This document shows, in pieces, positions 44,642-53,500 of a stretch of 64,000 nucleotides of DNA. The number at the start of each line of letters is the position of its first letter. The stretch's first letter is position 1. Position numbers and translations under genes: made by a program. The notes beneath the pieces are model-generated. The model made no database searches, was not told where the DNA came from, and saw only the letters and a program-made list of their open reading frames with translations. The DNA comes from Stutzerimonas stutzeri (GTDB lineage: Bacteria; Pseudomonadota; Gammaproteobacteria; Pseudomonadales; Pseudomonadaceae): contig NZ_JAMOHY010000008.1 of assembly GCF_024448695.1 (NCBI RefSeq), forward strand, positions 62,001 to 126,000, read 5' to 3'.

Positions 44642-44655
44642 GCGGGCAAGCCCGC
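44642..44655. repeat. Pseudomonas REP palindrome
   Basis: GCGGGCAAGCCCGC within the context CTCGCGGGCAAGCCCGCTCCCGC, the common extragenic palindrome of Pseudomonas. It lies 35 bp past the aldolase stop. A second palindrome, GCGGACGCGTCCGC, lies at 44582-44595. Confidence 0.85.
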
Positions 44656-44689
44656 TCCCGCAACAGCGCCTGCGTCGCGCAGCTGGTGA

Positions 44690-45727
44690 TCAGGCGTTGA
44701 AGGCCTTGCGTGCGGCCAGCAGGTCCAGCGCCACATCAATGATCATGTCTTCCTGGCCGCCGACCATGCGCCGGCGGCCCAGCTCGACGAGGATGTCCAG
44801 GGTCTTGAGGCCATACTTCTCGGCGGCCACTTCGGCGTGACGCAGGAAGCTGGAGTAGACGCCGGCATAGCCCAGGCCGAGGGTTTCGCGGTCCACCCGC
44901 ACCGGACGGTCCTGCAGCGGGCGGACGATGTCGTCGGCAGCATCCATCAACGTGTAGAGGTCGGTGCCGTGGTTCCAGCCCAGGCGCTCGGCGGCAGCGA
45001 TGAACACCTCCAGCGGCGCGTTGCCGGCGCCGGCACCCATGCCGGCGAGGCTGGCGTCGATGCGGTCGCAGCCTTCCTCCACTGCCGTGATGGAGTTGGC
45101 CACACCCAGGCTGAGGTTGTGGTGCGCATGCATGCCGGTCTGGGTCGCCGGAGCGAGCACGTCCTTGAACGCACGCATGCGCTCGCGGATGTCCTGCATG
45201 TTCATCGCGCCGCCGGAGTCGGCCATGTAGATGCAGGTCGCGCCGTAGCTTTCCATCAGCTTGCCCTGGGCGGCCAGCTCCTTGGCCGGGATCATGTGGC
45301 TCATCATCAAAAAGCCCACGGTGTCCATGCCGAGCTCGCGGGCGTATTCGATGTGCTGCCGGGAGACATCCGCCTCGGTGCAGTGGGTGGCCACGCGCAC
45401 CACGCGCGCGCCGGCCTCATACGCGGCCTTGAGGTCATGCACCGTGCCGATGCCGGGCAGCAGCAGGGTGGCGATCTTCGCGTGCTCGATTACATCCGCC
45501 ACGGCCTCGATGTATTCAAGGTCAGTGTGCGCGGAAAAGCCGTAGTTGAAGGTAGAGCCTTGCAGGCCGTCTCCGTGGGCTACTTCGATGGAGTCGACTT
45601 TCGCCTTGTCCAGCGCACGGGCGATGTCCTGCACGTTCTGGATCGAGTACTGGTGACGGATGGCGTGGCTGCCGTCGCGCAGGGTTACGTCGGAGATATA
45701 GAGTTTGCGTTGCGGATCGAAGCTCAT
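44690..45727 (-). CDS. 4-hydroxy-2-oxovalerate aldolase
   Basis: 345 aa, DmpG/BphI/MhpE family. N-terminal [16 protein letters not shown] holds the conserved arginine and aspartate, and [10 protein letters not shown] is the metal-binding HxH motif. It splits 4-hydroxy-2-oxovalerate into pyruvate and acetaldehyde, and channels the aldehyde to the dehydrogenase encoded just upstream, with which it is translationally coupled (ATGA overlap). Confidence 0.97.
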   Translation of the reverse strand: MSFDPQRKLYISDVTLRDGSHAIRHQYSIQNVQDIARALDKAKVDSIEVAHGDGLQGSTFNYGFSAHTDLEYIEAVADVIEHAKIATLLLPGIGTVHDLKAAYEAGARVVRVATHCTEADVSRQHIEYARELGMDTVGFLMMSHMIPAKELAAQGKLMESYGATCIYMADSGGAMNMQDIRERMRAFKDVLAPATQTGMHAHHNLSLGVANSITAVEEGCDRIDASLAGMGAGAGNAPLEVFIAAAERLGWNHGTDLYTLMDAADDIVRPLQDRPVRVDRETLGLGYAGVYSSFLRHAEVAAEKYGLKTLDILVELGRRRMVGGQEDMIIDVALDLLAARKAFNA

Positions 45728-46671
45728 GCGGCACCTCCTGCAGTGAGCATGGAGTGGGCCATGCGCTCGGCGGTGGCCAGCGCGGCGGAGGTCATGATGT
45801 CGAGGTTGCCGGCATAGGCGGGCAGGTAGTGGGCGGCGCCTTCGACCTCGAGGAAGATCGAGGTCTTCAGCCCGCTGCGCAGGCCGACACCGGGAATATT
45901 CAGCGGCGCCGACTCGGGAATCACGTCGAACTGCACCTGCTGCTTGAGGCGGTAGCCGGGCACATAGGCCTGGATGGCGGCGACCATTTCCTCGATGGAG
46001 GCGGCAACCCTGGCCTGATCGGCCCGCTCGGACATGACGAACACAGTGTCACGCATGATCATCGGTGGCTCGGCGGGGTTCATGATGATGATCGCCCGGC
46101 CTTTCTGCGCGCCGCCGATGACCTCGATGGCCTTGGAAGTGGTTTCGGTGAACTCGTCGATATTGGCGCGGGTACCGGGACCGGCGGATTTCGAGGCAAT
46201 CGAGGCGACGATCTCACCGTAATGCACCCGGGCCACGCGCGACACCGCCGCGACCATGGGAATGGTGGCCTGGCCGCCGCAGGTGACCATGTTGACGTTG
46301 AGCTGGTTCAGGTGCGCTTCGAGGTTGACCACCGGCACACAGTAGGGGCCGATGGCTGCCGGGGTCAGGTCGATCAGGCGGATGCCCGGCTTGAGCGCGC
46401 GCAGGAAGGCATCGTTCTGCACATGGGCTGAGGCCGATGTGGCATCGAAGACGAAGTCGATATCGGCAAATGCCGGCATCTTCGTCAGGCCTTCGACGCC
46501 CTCATGGGTGGTGGCTACGCCCATGCGCGCTGCACGCGCCAGTCCGTCGGAGCCCGGGTCGATGCCGACCATGGCTGCCATTTCGATGTGCTGCGAATTG
46601 CGCAGGATCTTGATCATCAGGTCGGTGCCGATGTTGCCGGAACCGATGATCGCGGCTTTGAGTTTTTTCAT
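45724..46671 (-). CDS. acetaldehyde dehydrogenase (acylating)
   Basis: 315 aa, DmpF/BphJ/MhpF family. The Rossmann motif is [10 protein letters not shown] at residues 7-16 and the catalytic cysteine lies in [11 protein letters not shown]. It converts acetaldehyde (or propanal) and CoA to acyl-CoA with NAD+. The ATG at 46671 begins the standard [15 protein letters not shown] start; codons up to 46710 add a non-homologous extension. Confidence 0.96.
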   Translation of the reverse strand: MKKLKAAIIGSGNIGTDLMIKILRNSQHIEMAAMVGIDPGSDGLARAARMGVATTHEGVEGLTKMPAFADIDFVFDATSASAHVQNDAFLRALKPGIRLIDLTPAAIGPYCVPVVNLEAHLNQLNVNMVTCGGQATIPMVAAVSRVARVHYGEIVASIASKSAGPGTRANIDEFTETTSKAIEVIGGAQKGRAIIIMNPAEPPMIMRDTVFVMSERADQARVAASIEEMVAAIQAYVPGYRLKQQVQFDVIPESAPLNIPGVGLRSGLKTSIFLEVEGAAHYLPAYAGNLDIMTSAALATAERMAHSMLTAGGAA

Positions 46672-46717
46672 GAAAAACCTCGGGCATGCATGAGAAGGCG
46701 CCCTGTTCATGGGTGGG

Positions 46718-46960
46718 CTAGATGGTCTGCGTTTCGGATTTTGCCCGGCTGCTGGCCGAGAACTTTTTCAGCGCCAGGTAAACGCCGATAAAGCCGCTCA
46801 TCAGGCCGCTGAAAAAGCCACTGAGGCCGTTGCCCAGCGAGTGCTCGATAAGCGTGACTGGGATAGGGGTGAGGAACATGTTGACCGCAAAAGACAGCGC
46901 TGCAGCGATGGCGCCACCGACCAGTCCGGCCGAGATTGCTTCTTTCAATACGGGGTTCAT
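46718..46960 (-). CDS. small two-helix membrane protein, first gene of unit 5
   Basis: 80 aa with two hydrophobic segments (about residues 8-30 and 44-66) separated by a short loop, and a basic, serine-rich tail; holin-like in size. No family was recognised. It is transcribed from copy 5 of the regulon promoter ahead of acetaldehyde dehydrogenase and aldolase, so a role in uptake or membrane response to the substrate is plausible but unproven. Confidence 0.7.
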   Translation of the reverse strand: MNPVLKEAISAGLVGGAIAAALSFAVNMFLTPIPVTLIEHSLGNGLSGFFSGLMSGFIGVYLALKKFSASSRAKSETQTI

Positions 46961-46969
46961 AGGTTTCTC

Positions 46970-46977
46970 TTTTTGTT
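46970..46977 (-). promoter_or_regulatory. AANAANAA motif upstream of the two-helix membrane protein
   Basis: AACAAAAA on the minus strand, 9 nt before the ATG at 46960. Confidence 0.5.
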
Positions 46978-47033
46978 GTGTACTTTCGAGTTGCCGCCTT
47001 TACAGCCTGTGGCGGTATGCTGTGCCATCAGCT

Positions 47034-47084
47034 TAGGAACGCAGCTCGATTGCGAGCCAGACGCAATCGCTCAAAGCAGCTATC
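47034..47084 (-). promoter_or_regulatory. catabolic regulon promoter element, copy 5 (minus strand)
   Basis: Reading leftward: TAGCTG from 47082, TGGCTC from 47059 (23 bp phasing), TTCCTA from 47039. The one-base-longer spacing matches copy 4. It lies in the divergent region between unit 5 and the LysR gene. Nothing else is recognised in that 306-bp gap. Confidence 0.68.
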
Positions 47085-47266
47085 GCGATTCTGAATACGG
47101 CAGGTTTCTCTTGCTTGTCGCTAGACAAAGCACCGATAGAATCGGCCCGGTTGCTGCGGGCGGGTAGCGTTGAGCTACGAACGAAAAGGGTGAAGGAAAT
47201 ACGTGGGCCGGTCGTCAAGACCAATGCGACCACTCGCGAGAGCGGTGATTTAGGGAGAAAAAGGTT

Positions 47267-48175
47267 TTGCAGTCGATTCTAGATTCCAAGTGGCACGTTT
47301 TCATCAAAGTGGCTGAGCTGGGCAGCCTGACTCAGGCGGCTGTGGCGCTTGATGTGCCCCAGTCGATGATCAGCCGACATATTTCTCAGCTTGAGACGGC
47401 GTGCGGCGTAAGGTTGTTCAACCGGACCGGGCGGGGCGTGACGCTCACTGATTTTGGCCGCGAGTTATTGCCACGCATCGAGGAACTGGCCGACGAGGCG
47501 GACGAGCTGGCCGACATCATCCGGACTTCCGGCGGTGTGCCGGTCGGTGAGGTAAGGGTCGGGCTGTTGCCGTCCGCTGTCGTACCCCTCGCGGGCAAGT
47601 TCTTTTCCCTGGTACGTGAGCGCTATCCCCGGATCAGACTTCACTTATACGAGGGCACCAGCTCGCAACTGGAAGAGCTGATCAATGAGGGCCGTATCGA
47701 TATGGCCATCCTCCTCCGTGAGGGAGATGTGTCAGCTAGCGAGGAATTCGTCGTCGTGCAGCCACGATTGATGCTCGTCGGGCGCAGCGATGATCCCGCC
47801 GTCGCTGGTTCTACCATCGAGTTTGCTCAACTGGAAAATCTACCCCTGGTGCTGCCGTCCAAGCCGCATCCGTTACGGATAAGACTTGAGAAGCTCTCAA
47901 AGTCGCATAACCTCGTTTTTGATTACGCAATTGAGGCCGACTCGATTCGTCTGCAGTGGGAAATCGTTGCGGCTGGCGGTGGCTACGCCATTACATCGGG
48001 AATTTTTGAGCGCATCAATGATCCTCGTCTGGCGACGTCCAGGATCGTCAATCCCGAACTGTTAAGAAGCGTTGTCCTGAACAGCTCACTGCGCCGACCC
48101 AACACCCTTGCCACCCGGGCGGTTCAGAAAATGCTTGAGCAGGAGGCCCCGCAACTGCTGAGGCAGCTGAGCTGA
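47267..48175 (+). CDS. LysR-type transcriptional regulator, likely regulator of the catabolic units
   Basis: 302 aa. It starts with TTG, preceded by GGGAG 9 nt upstream; this start gives the usual N-terminus directly at the winged HTH (about residues 5-63). The effector-binding domain covers about 90-290. Divergent orientation from unit 5 with a regulon element between them is the classic LysR arrangement. That makes it the best candidate for control of all five units. Paired 23-bp-phased direct half-sites are more usual for AraC/XylS proteins, none of which is seen here, so the assignment is provisional. Confidence 0.88.
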   Translation: MQSILDSKWHVFIKVAELGSLTQAAVALDVPQSMISRHISQLETACGVRLFNRTGRGVTLTDFGRELLPRIEELADEADELADIIRTSGGVPVGEVRVGLLPSAVVPLAGKFFSLVRERYPRIRLHLYEGTSSQLEELINEGRIDMAILLREGDVSASEEFVVVQPRLMLVGRSDDPAVAGSTIEFAQLENLPLVLPSKPHPLRIRLEKLSKSHNLVFDYAIEADSIRLQWEIVAAGGGYAITSGIFERINDPRLATSRIVNPELLRSVVLNSSLRRPNTLATRAVQKMLEQEAPQLLRQLS

Positions 48176-48424
48176 CGGTTGGTTCTTCTAGTCCAGCGCA
48201 TGCCACTTCTTTCGCTCGAAAGGAACGTCGAGGGCGACTACGACAGCGAGTGCAGCGCATTGCACATGAGGTGGTGAAATCGAATTCTTATGGTTCGCTT
48301 GATCTTCCACCCCAACGAACGTCATCAGGAGCTTTAGCTGTACGGATGCTCATAGCCGGATGCCTGGATCAGAGAGGGCGAGTGACACAACCACGGCACC
48401 AGAATCACCATGGCTGCAACCGAG

Positions 48425-48892
48425 TCACGTCCGTATGGCAAACAGCCGGTCGTCATAGGCGAAGTCCAGTATCCGGCTGATCCTGACATGCCCCATTGCG
48501 GGATGATTGGGATTGAGCACGATGTTGCGCTCCAGCGGCATCACCGCAGAAGGCACGATCAGCCCCAGATGGGAGCCGCTTATGAGCCAGGCTGTACCAA
48601 AGGCCATGCTGGGCCGATCTGCTGGCAAGGACGCCCAACCCACCGGTAGGCTTTTCACATCGGGCTCAAGGTAAAGCCCCTGCTCATCGGGCAATTCCAG
48701 TTCGGTGATTTTCATGGGTATCACCGGGCGCTGGGTCTGATGAACAAACGTCTCGAGGCAACAGATGGCAGGCGATAGGCCAAGGTAAACGGCTGCCACT
48801 TCGGCGTCGTTCCAGCGCCCCCCTTCAAGCGCGGCCCCCATCCCCGACAGGTCCTCGGCGCGTTTGGCTTTGGATATACGCCAGGCTCGCAT
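48425..48892 (-). CDS. RES-domain toxin
   Basis: 155 aa RES domain protein, named for conserved Arg-Glu-Ser residues. The start at 48892 gives MRAWRISKAKRAEDLSG; R-W at GGRWN, Y-L-x-L-S-P (VYLGLSPAICCLE) and FGTAWLIS are visible. RES toxins of Xre/RES (ParST, MbcTA-like) pairs act on NAD+ or as ADP-ribosyltransferases. It overlaps the antitoxin stop (TGATG). Confidence 0.92.
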   Translation of the reverse strand: MRAWRISKAKRAEDLSGMGAALEGGRWNDAEVAAVYLGLSPAICCLETFVHQTQRPVIPMKITELELPDEQGLYLEPDVKSLPVGWASLPADRPSMAFGTAWLISGSHLGLIVPSAVMPLERNIVLNPNHPAMGHVRISRILDFAYDDRLFAIRT

Positions 48893-49356
48893 CAGACCGC
48901 GCCGCCCCATTCGATTGCATGAAGAACCCGTCGTACCTGCCGTGCGCCAAGCTCCGTCTCGCACAGCGAGAGCGGTGTTTGTCCACCGAGCGCGTCGTTT
49001 GGTGTCGCCATCCATGTGCTGGCTGCGTCCTTGTCCTCGAACACATCTTCGGCCAGCACTGCCACTTGGGCCAGGCGGTCGAGTCGCTCCGAGGCGACCG
49101 AGTCCAAGGCCTCGTCACTTTTTAGCCTGCGCTCGATCGTCGATGCCGAGACATTCGCGATGCCGGCAATCATGGGCATGGTCAGGCCGAACGCTGACTT
49201 GGTCGCCACCAGCCAGTAAGGCTCGAACCCCACCCGAATCCGGACAAGTCGCTCATGCTCGGTGAAGGCCGCCAGTTCATGCGCCATGCTCCAGAAATTG
49301 GGCTTTATTGGGCGGCTAGCGGATCGTTTAATCGGCTGTTTCGCGACGGTGCTCAT
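48892..49356 (-). CDS. Xre/MbcA/ParS-type antitoxin (DUF2384)
   Basis: 154 aa from the ATG at 49356 (MSTVAKQ). The middle holds the Xre-like HTH (about residues 55-95, TMPMIAGIANVSASTIERRL). The C-terminal MbcA/ParS/Xre toxin-binding domain (about 100-154) includes VAVLAEDVFEDKDAASTWMATPN and the family's ETELGARQVRRVLHAIEWG ending. It neutralises the RES toxin and represses the pair. The TA unit may stabilise the ICE. Confidence 0.93.
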   Translation of the reverse strand: MSTVAKQPIKRSASRPIKPNFWSMAHELAAFTEHERLVRIRVGFEPYWLVATKSAFGLTMPMIAGIANVSASTIERRLKSDEALDSVASERLDRLAQVAVLAEDVFEDKDAASTWMATPNDALGGQTPLSLCETELGARQVRRVLHAIEWGGAV

Positions 49357-49378
49357 GTGGTAGCCCTCAAATGACGTA

Positions 49379-49399
49379 CTATCATGCGTCAAATGATAG
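49379..49399. promoter_or_regulatory. inverted repeat operator of the RES/Xre pair
   Basis: CTATCAT-GCGTCAA-ATGATAG, 23 bp upstream of the antitoxin ATG, in the likely promoter. It is suited to a dimeric Xre repressor. Confidence 0.6.
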
Positions 49400-49430
49400 C
49401 ATCGTTTGAAGGCCTTTTCCGCCGGCGTGG

Positions 49431-50346
49431 TTATGACCGTATCTCCTGAACCTGCGCGGGTACCAAGTCAGAAACGTTGGGCGCCGCAACGTCATGGGAG
49501 ACGTGCATGACTCTGTCGATGAATCGAAGCAGTTGCTCGGACGGCTCGACCTCGCGCCGAACCAGATAGGTGGTGAGCATGGTCGTGTCACCCTCCAAAG
49601 GTCGCGTTACGACGTCCGGGTTGTTGAGTTCGGCAATCCGCGCCAGGCTGGAAAATCCCAAGCCATAGCCGGCCGCCACCAGCGCCATCATCAGGTCGAG
49701 CGTTGGAACACGTTCAGCGACGATGAGCTGCGATTCGATCGGTTTGAGCACAGGCTGCAGCTGGTGCCAGAAGCCCTCGCAGACTTGAGGTTCGCATAGG
49801 ACGAGCGGGTGTCGAGCGATTTCCTCCAGCGGTATCTGACGATACGCCAGCAGTTGATGCCGGGCGGGCAGAGCGACGACGAGCGGATCCTGCCAGACGG
49901 GAACTGCCACGAGACCTTCGCCTTGATGGGCGATTTGAGTCAGGCCTACATCGTAGAGATCCTCTTCAAGCCCCTTTATCTGGATTGAGGACGGCATCTC
50001 GTACAGGCAGATATCGACCTCCGGGTCCTGCTGTCGGGATTGCGCGAGCAGGGCAGCCAATCGGGATTGGGGGACGCCGTCCGACAGCGCCACGCGCAGT
50101 CGTCCGCGATAGCCGGTTGCAGCACCCCGCACGCTGGCGGCGCGCCTCCTCCAGCAGCACGGTGCCGGCCCAGGTGAGCCGCGTGCGACGTGTCGTTCGC
50201 TCAAACAGCTGCACGCCCAGTCGATACTCCAGGTCCTTGATGATCCGTGACAACGGTGATTGCTCGATGTGCAGGCGCGCCGCAGCGCGCGCGAAATGCA
50301 GTTCCTCGGCTACCACGACGAAACAGCGAAGGTGACGAAGCTCCAC
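49431..50346 (-). pseudogene. frameshifted LysR-type regulator
   Basis: The N-terminal HTH (about 70 residues ending LLEEARR) is read from 50346. The effector domain from GYRGRLRVALSDG to the end lies in a different frame, closing at 49431. The break falls near 50130. Compared with usual LysR spacing, about a dozen residues of the linker helix are also missing, so a small out-of-frame deletion is likelier than a single-base slip. It would have regulated the adjacent MFS/amidotransferase operon. A sequencing error cannot be excluded. Confidence 0.8.
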
Positions 50347-50364
50347 GTTTCTCTCCCATGTCGA

Positions 50365-51570
50365 TCAGTGATGAGGGGCGGGCTGGGCTGTGCCTGGAGA
50401 ACCTGCCGGGCGCCGCAGGTTGACGAGCTGAAGCACGGCACCGATGAGGGCAACGCTTCCTGCGCAGGCGGCCAGCGTCCAGGTCGGCATGTGCAGCAGC
50501 AGGACGAAGCCGCCGGCGGCGGCGCCGATGGCGCTGCCCAGGTACAAGGCTGACTCGTTCAGTGCGATGGCCAGGTTGCCGTCTCCTTGGGCCTGACGCG
50601 CCAGGATCAGCTCATTGTTCTGCGGCACCTGCAGTGCCCAGCCAACCGCGCCCCATATCGCGATGGGTAGCATGGCCAGCCAGGTACCCAGCGCGGCGGC
50701 AAACGGCAGCATGAACAGCGAGGCACACAGCATCAGCATGATTACCAGGACCAGCACTGGACCTCGTACGCGATCCACCACCGGACCGATGCAGAAGCTG
50801 CCCAGTACACCGCCAATGCCCCAGATCCACAGGTACGGCGTCACAGAGCGGACCGCGCCGTAAGCCGGATCGGCCAGCAGCGGCGCGATGAAGGTATACA
50901 TGCCCAGGCTCGCAATCGCAGCCAGCAGGGAAACCAGCAAAATGGTCACGACATGCCCATCGGCCAGGATGGCCAGCTTCTGGCGCAGGCTGCTGGTAGG
51001 TGCTGCGGGCAGGGCCGGCAGCAGGATCGACAACCCGGAAAAGGCCAGCAAACCCAGCAGCGTGACCAGCCAGAGTGCGGCCTGCCAGCCTATCTGGTCG
51101 GCGATCATAAGGCCGACCGGGACGCCCAGCACCACGCCGCTGGCCATGCCGCCCATGATGATGGCGATCGCCTTGCCGCGCCGCTCGGGTGTCGACAGCG
51201 CGGCCGAAGCGCCGATGCCCATGGCCAGGTAAACACCTGCCCCGATGCCCGCCACGGCGCGCCAGATCATGAGTGTGTTGAAGCTGTCCGACAAGGCGCT
51301 TGCGGCGTTGGCGATTACGAACAGACCCAGGGCGACGAGCAGCCCGGTTCGTTGCCGGTCAGGTGGCGTCAAGGCCACGAAGATCGGAGATCCGAGCCCA
51401 TAGGCCAGGGTGAAGGCGGTGACCAGTTGCGCAGCGACGGCCACTGAAACCGAGAACGACGATTCGATCATGGGGATAAGCCCGGCCGTCACGTAGGACG
51501 CCATTCCGAGCGCGAACGCGCCAAGGGCGATCAGGTAGATGGGCAGCTGGCTGGAGGTTGTGTGACGCAT
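50365..51570 (-). CDS. MFS transporter (drug/metabolite efflux, DHA1-like)
   Basis: 401 aa, 12 membrane segments. The start at 51570 is chosen because GGAG lies about 8 nt upstream; a GTG at 51579 is too close to it. It has AraJ/PbuE-like features (YVTAGLIPMIESSF near TM1, GIGAGVYLAMG in TM4). As last intact gene after the amidotransferase it probably exports the operon's product or confers self-protection. Confidence 0.9.
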   Translation of the reverse strand: MRHTTSSQLPIYLIALGAFALGMASYVTAGLIPMIESSFSVSVAVAAQLVTAFTLAYGLGSPIFVALTPPDRQRTGLLVALGLFVIANAASALSDSFNTLMIWRAVAGIGAGVYLAMGIGASAALSTPERRGKAIAIIMGGMASGVVLGVPVGLMIADQIGWQAALWLVTLLGLLAFSGLSILLPALPAAPTSSLRQKLAILADGHVVTILLVSLLAAIASLGMYTFIAPLLADPAYGAVRSVTPYLWIWGIGGVLGSFCIGPVVDRVRGPVLVLVIMLMLCASLFMLPFAAALGTWLAMLPIAIWGAVGWALQVPQNNELILARQAQGDGNLAIALNESALYLGSAIGAAAGGFVLLLHMPTWTLAACAGSVALIGAVLQLVNLRRPAGSPGTAQPAPHH

Positions 51571-51624
51571 GGATGACACTCCAATGAAAGGAGCGGCGCG
51601 GTCCGGCAGGACCGCGCCCGAAGG

Positions 51625-53478
51625 TTATAGGGCGAGGCTGACGTCCTGCTCGATGAGCCAGGTGTTCAGCCCGACGGCGAGCTCCATGCCCATGCGGTCG
51701 TACATGGGTGAGGTGCTCGACAGGGGGCGGTCGAGCGTTTCCGTCACACGGGACGCATCGAGCAGTTCGCGCACGGGCGCGTTGGGGTCGGCCATGATCG
51801 CGGCCAGCGAACGGCGCAATGCTTGTTCGTAGGCCGGGTCCTGTGTGGACGGGTAGGGACTCTTGATCCGTTCAGCGATCGAATCGGGAAGCAGGTCGCG
51901 GGTTGCTGCCCGCAAGATACTTTTCTCGCGCCCGTCGAACGCCTTCATATCCCACGGTATGTTGAAGGCGTACTCAACCAGCCGGTGGTCGCAGAACGGC
52001 ACCCGGACCTCAAGCCCGACGGCCATGCTCATGCGGTCCTTGCGATCGAGCAGGGTCTGCACGAAACGGGTCAGGTTCAGGTAACTCATCTGGCGCATGC
52101 GCTGCTCGACCGGGCCTTCACCTGGGAGCGTCGGTGCGTCGCTGATTGCCTGGCGGTAGCTGTCGGCGACAAACCCCGGCATGTCCAGCTGTCGCAGCAG
52201 TACGGAGTCGAAAAGCGTCTTGCCGTCGAAATACTTGCCCGTCACGGAGGCCAGCCATGGGAAGGTCTCGGCCTTGATCGCGACCGGATCATGGAACCAG
52301 CGATAGCCGCCAAACACTTCATCGGCGCTTTCGCCGGACAGGGCAACGGTCGAGTGCCTGCGCACTTCCTGAAACAGTCGGTAAAGAGAGGGCCACATGT
52401 CGCCCCAGTAAGCCGGAGGCAAATCGAGCGCACGCACGACCTGGCTGCGAAGCGCAGGGTCGCCCAACTCGCGACTGTCGAGCAGGATTTCCTCATGGCT
52501 GCAGTGGATGCGTTCGACCAGATCGCGTACGAAAGGAGCATCGGGCGTGCCGCGTACCGCATCGCCGGCAAAGCCGTTGCCGTGATCGAGAAAATCGACC
52601 GAGAAGGACCGAATGTTGTCCTGGCCCTTGGCGAGCAGTTTCCGGGAGGCCAGTGCCGTGATGATCGACGAGTCGAGTCCTCCGGAGAGCAGGCTGCAGA
52701 GCGGCACGTCGGCGATGATCTGCCGCTCGACGATATCCTCCAGCAGCGCGCGCGTGTGGTCGATGGTCCGCTTGAGCGAGTGGGTGTGTTCGCGTGCTTC
52801 CAACTGCCAGTAGCGGCGGCGGTTCACCCCGTGGCGATCGATGCGCACCAACTCGCCGGGCAGCACTTCGCGCATGCCGTCGAAGACGGCGTGGCCCGGT
52901 GTCTTGACCATTTCCAGTATCTCGCGCAACCCGTCGGCGCGAACCGTGCGCGGGACCCGGGCATTGGCCAGCAGCGCCTTGGGTTCCGAGCCGAAGATCA
53001 CCCCACTGGCGGTCGGGTAGTAATACAGCGGCTTAACGCCCATGCGGTCACGCACCAGGAGCAGGCGCTGGCTGCGCCGGTCCCAGAGTGCGAACGCGAA
53101 CATGCCGTTGAGGTGGTCGACGAACCCTTCGCCCCATTCCAGGTAGGCGCGCAGGACGACTTCGGTGTCGCTGTGATTCTCGAACCGATGACCTCGGGCC
53201 TTGAGTTCGGCGCGCAGCTCGCGAAAGTTGTAGACCTCCCCGCTGTAGGTGATGGCAGCGGCCACCGGCACTTCACCCAAGCGGGCGAGCATCGGTTGCC
53301 TTCCGCCTTCAAGATCGATGATCGACAATCTGCGGTGCCCGAGCCCGATGGGCCCGTCGAGCCAGATCCCTTCGGCATCCGGGCCTCGTCGCGCCATGGT
53401 CTCGGTCATGCACTGCAAGGTCTGCTGTTGTGTCGTCATGTCGAGGCTGTAGTCCAGCCATCCTGCGATTCCACACAT
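51625..53478 (-). CDS. asnB: asparagine synthetase-type glutamine-dependent amidotransferase
   Basis: 617 aa. The class II glutaminase domain starts with Cys2 (MCGIAGWLD) and includes RGPDAEG and SDTEVVL. The synthetase domain carries the PP-loop SGGLDSS (265-271). Length matches AsnB/AsnO (YisO)-type enzymes. It may make asparagine. In clusters such enzymes amidate or condense other carboxylates, and linkage to an ALA-synthase-like enzyme, an acetyltransferase and an exporter favours a specialised substrate. It starts 22 bp after the oxidoreductase gene. Confidence 0.92.
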   Translation of the reverse strand: MCGIAGWLDYSLDMTTQQQTLQCMTETMARRGPDAEGIWLDGPIGLGHRRLSIIDLEGGRQPMLARLGEVPVAAAITYSGEVYNFRELRAELKARGHRFENHSDTEVVLRAYLEWGEGFVDHLNGMFAFALWDRRSQRLLLVRDRMGVKPLYYYPTASGVIFGSEPKALLANARVPRTVRADGLREILEMVKTPGHAVFDGMREVLPGELVRIDRHGVNRRRYWQLEAREHTHSLKRTIDHTRALLEDIVERQIIADVPLCSLLSGGLDSSIITALASRKLLAKGQDNIRSFSVDFLDHGNGFAGDAVRGTPDAPFVRDLVERIHCSHEEILLDSRELGDPALRSQVVRALDLPPAYWGDMWPSLYRLFQEVRRHSTVALSGESADEVFGGYRWFHDPVAIKAETFPWLASVTGKYFDGKTLFDSVLLRQLDMPGFVADSYRQAISDAPTLPGEGPVEQRMRQMSYLNLTRFVQTLLDRKDRMSMAVGLEVRVPFCDHRLVEYAFNIPWDMKAFDGREKSILRAATRDLLPDSIAERIKSPYPSTQDPAYEQALRRSLAAIMADPNAPVRELLDASRVTETLDRPLSSTSPMYDRMGMELAVGLNTWLIEQDVSLAL

Positions 53479-53500
53479 GGTCGTTCTCCAGAGTTGATGG

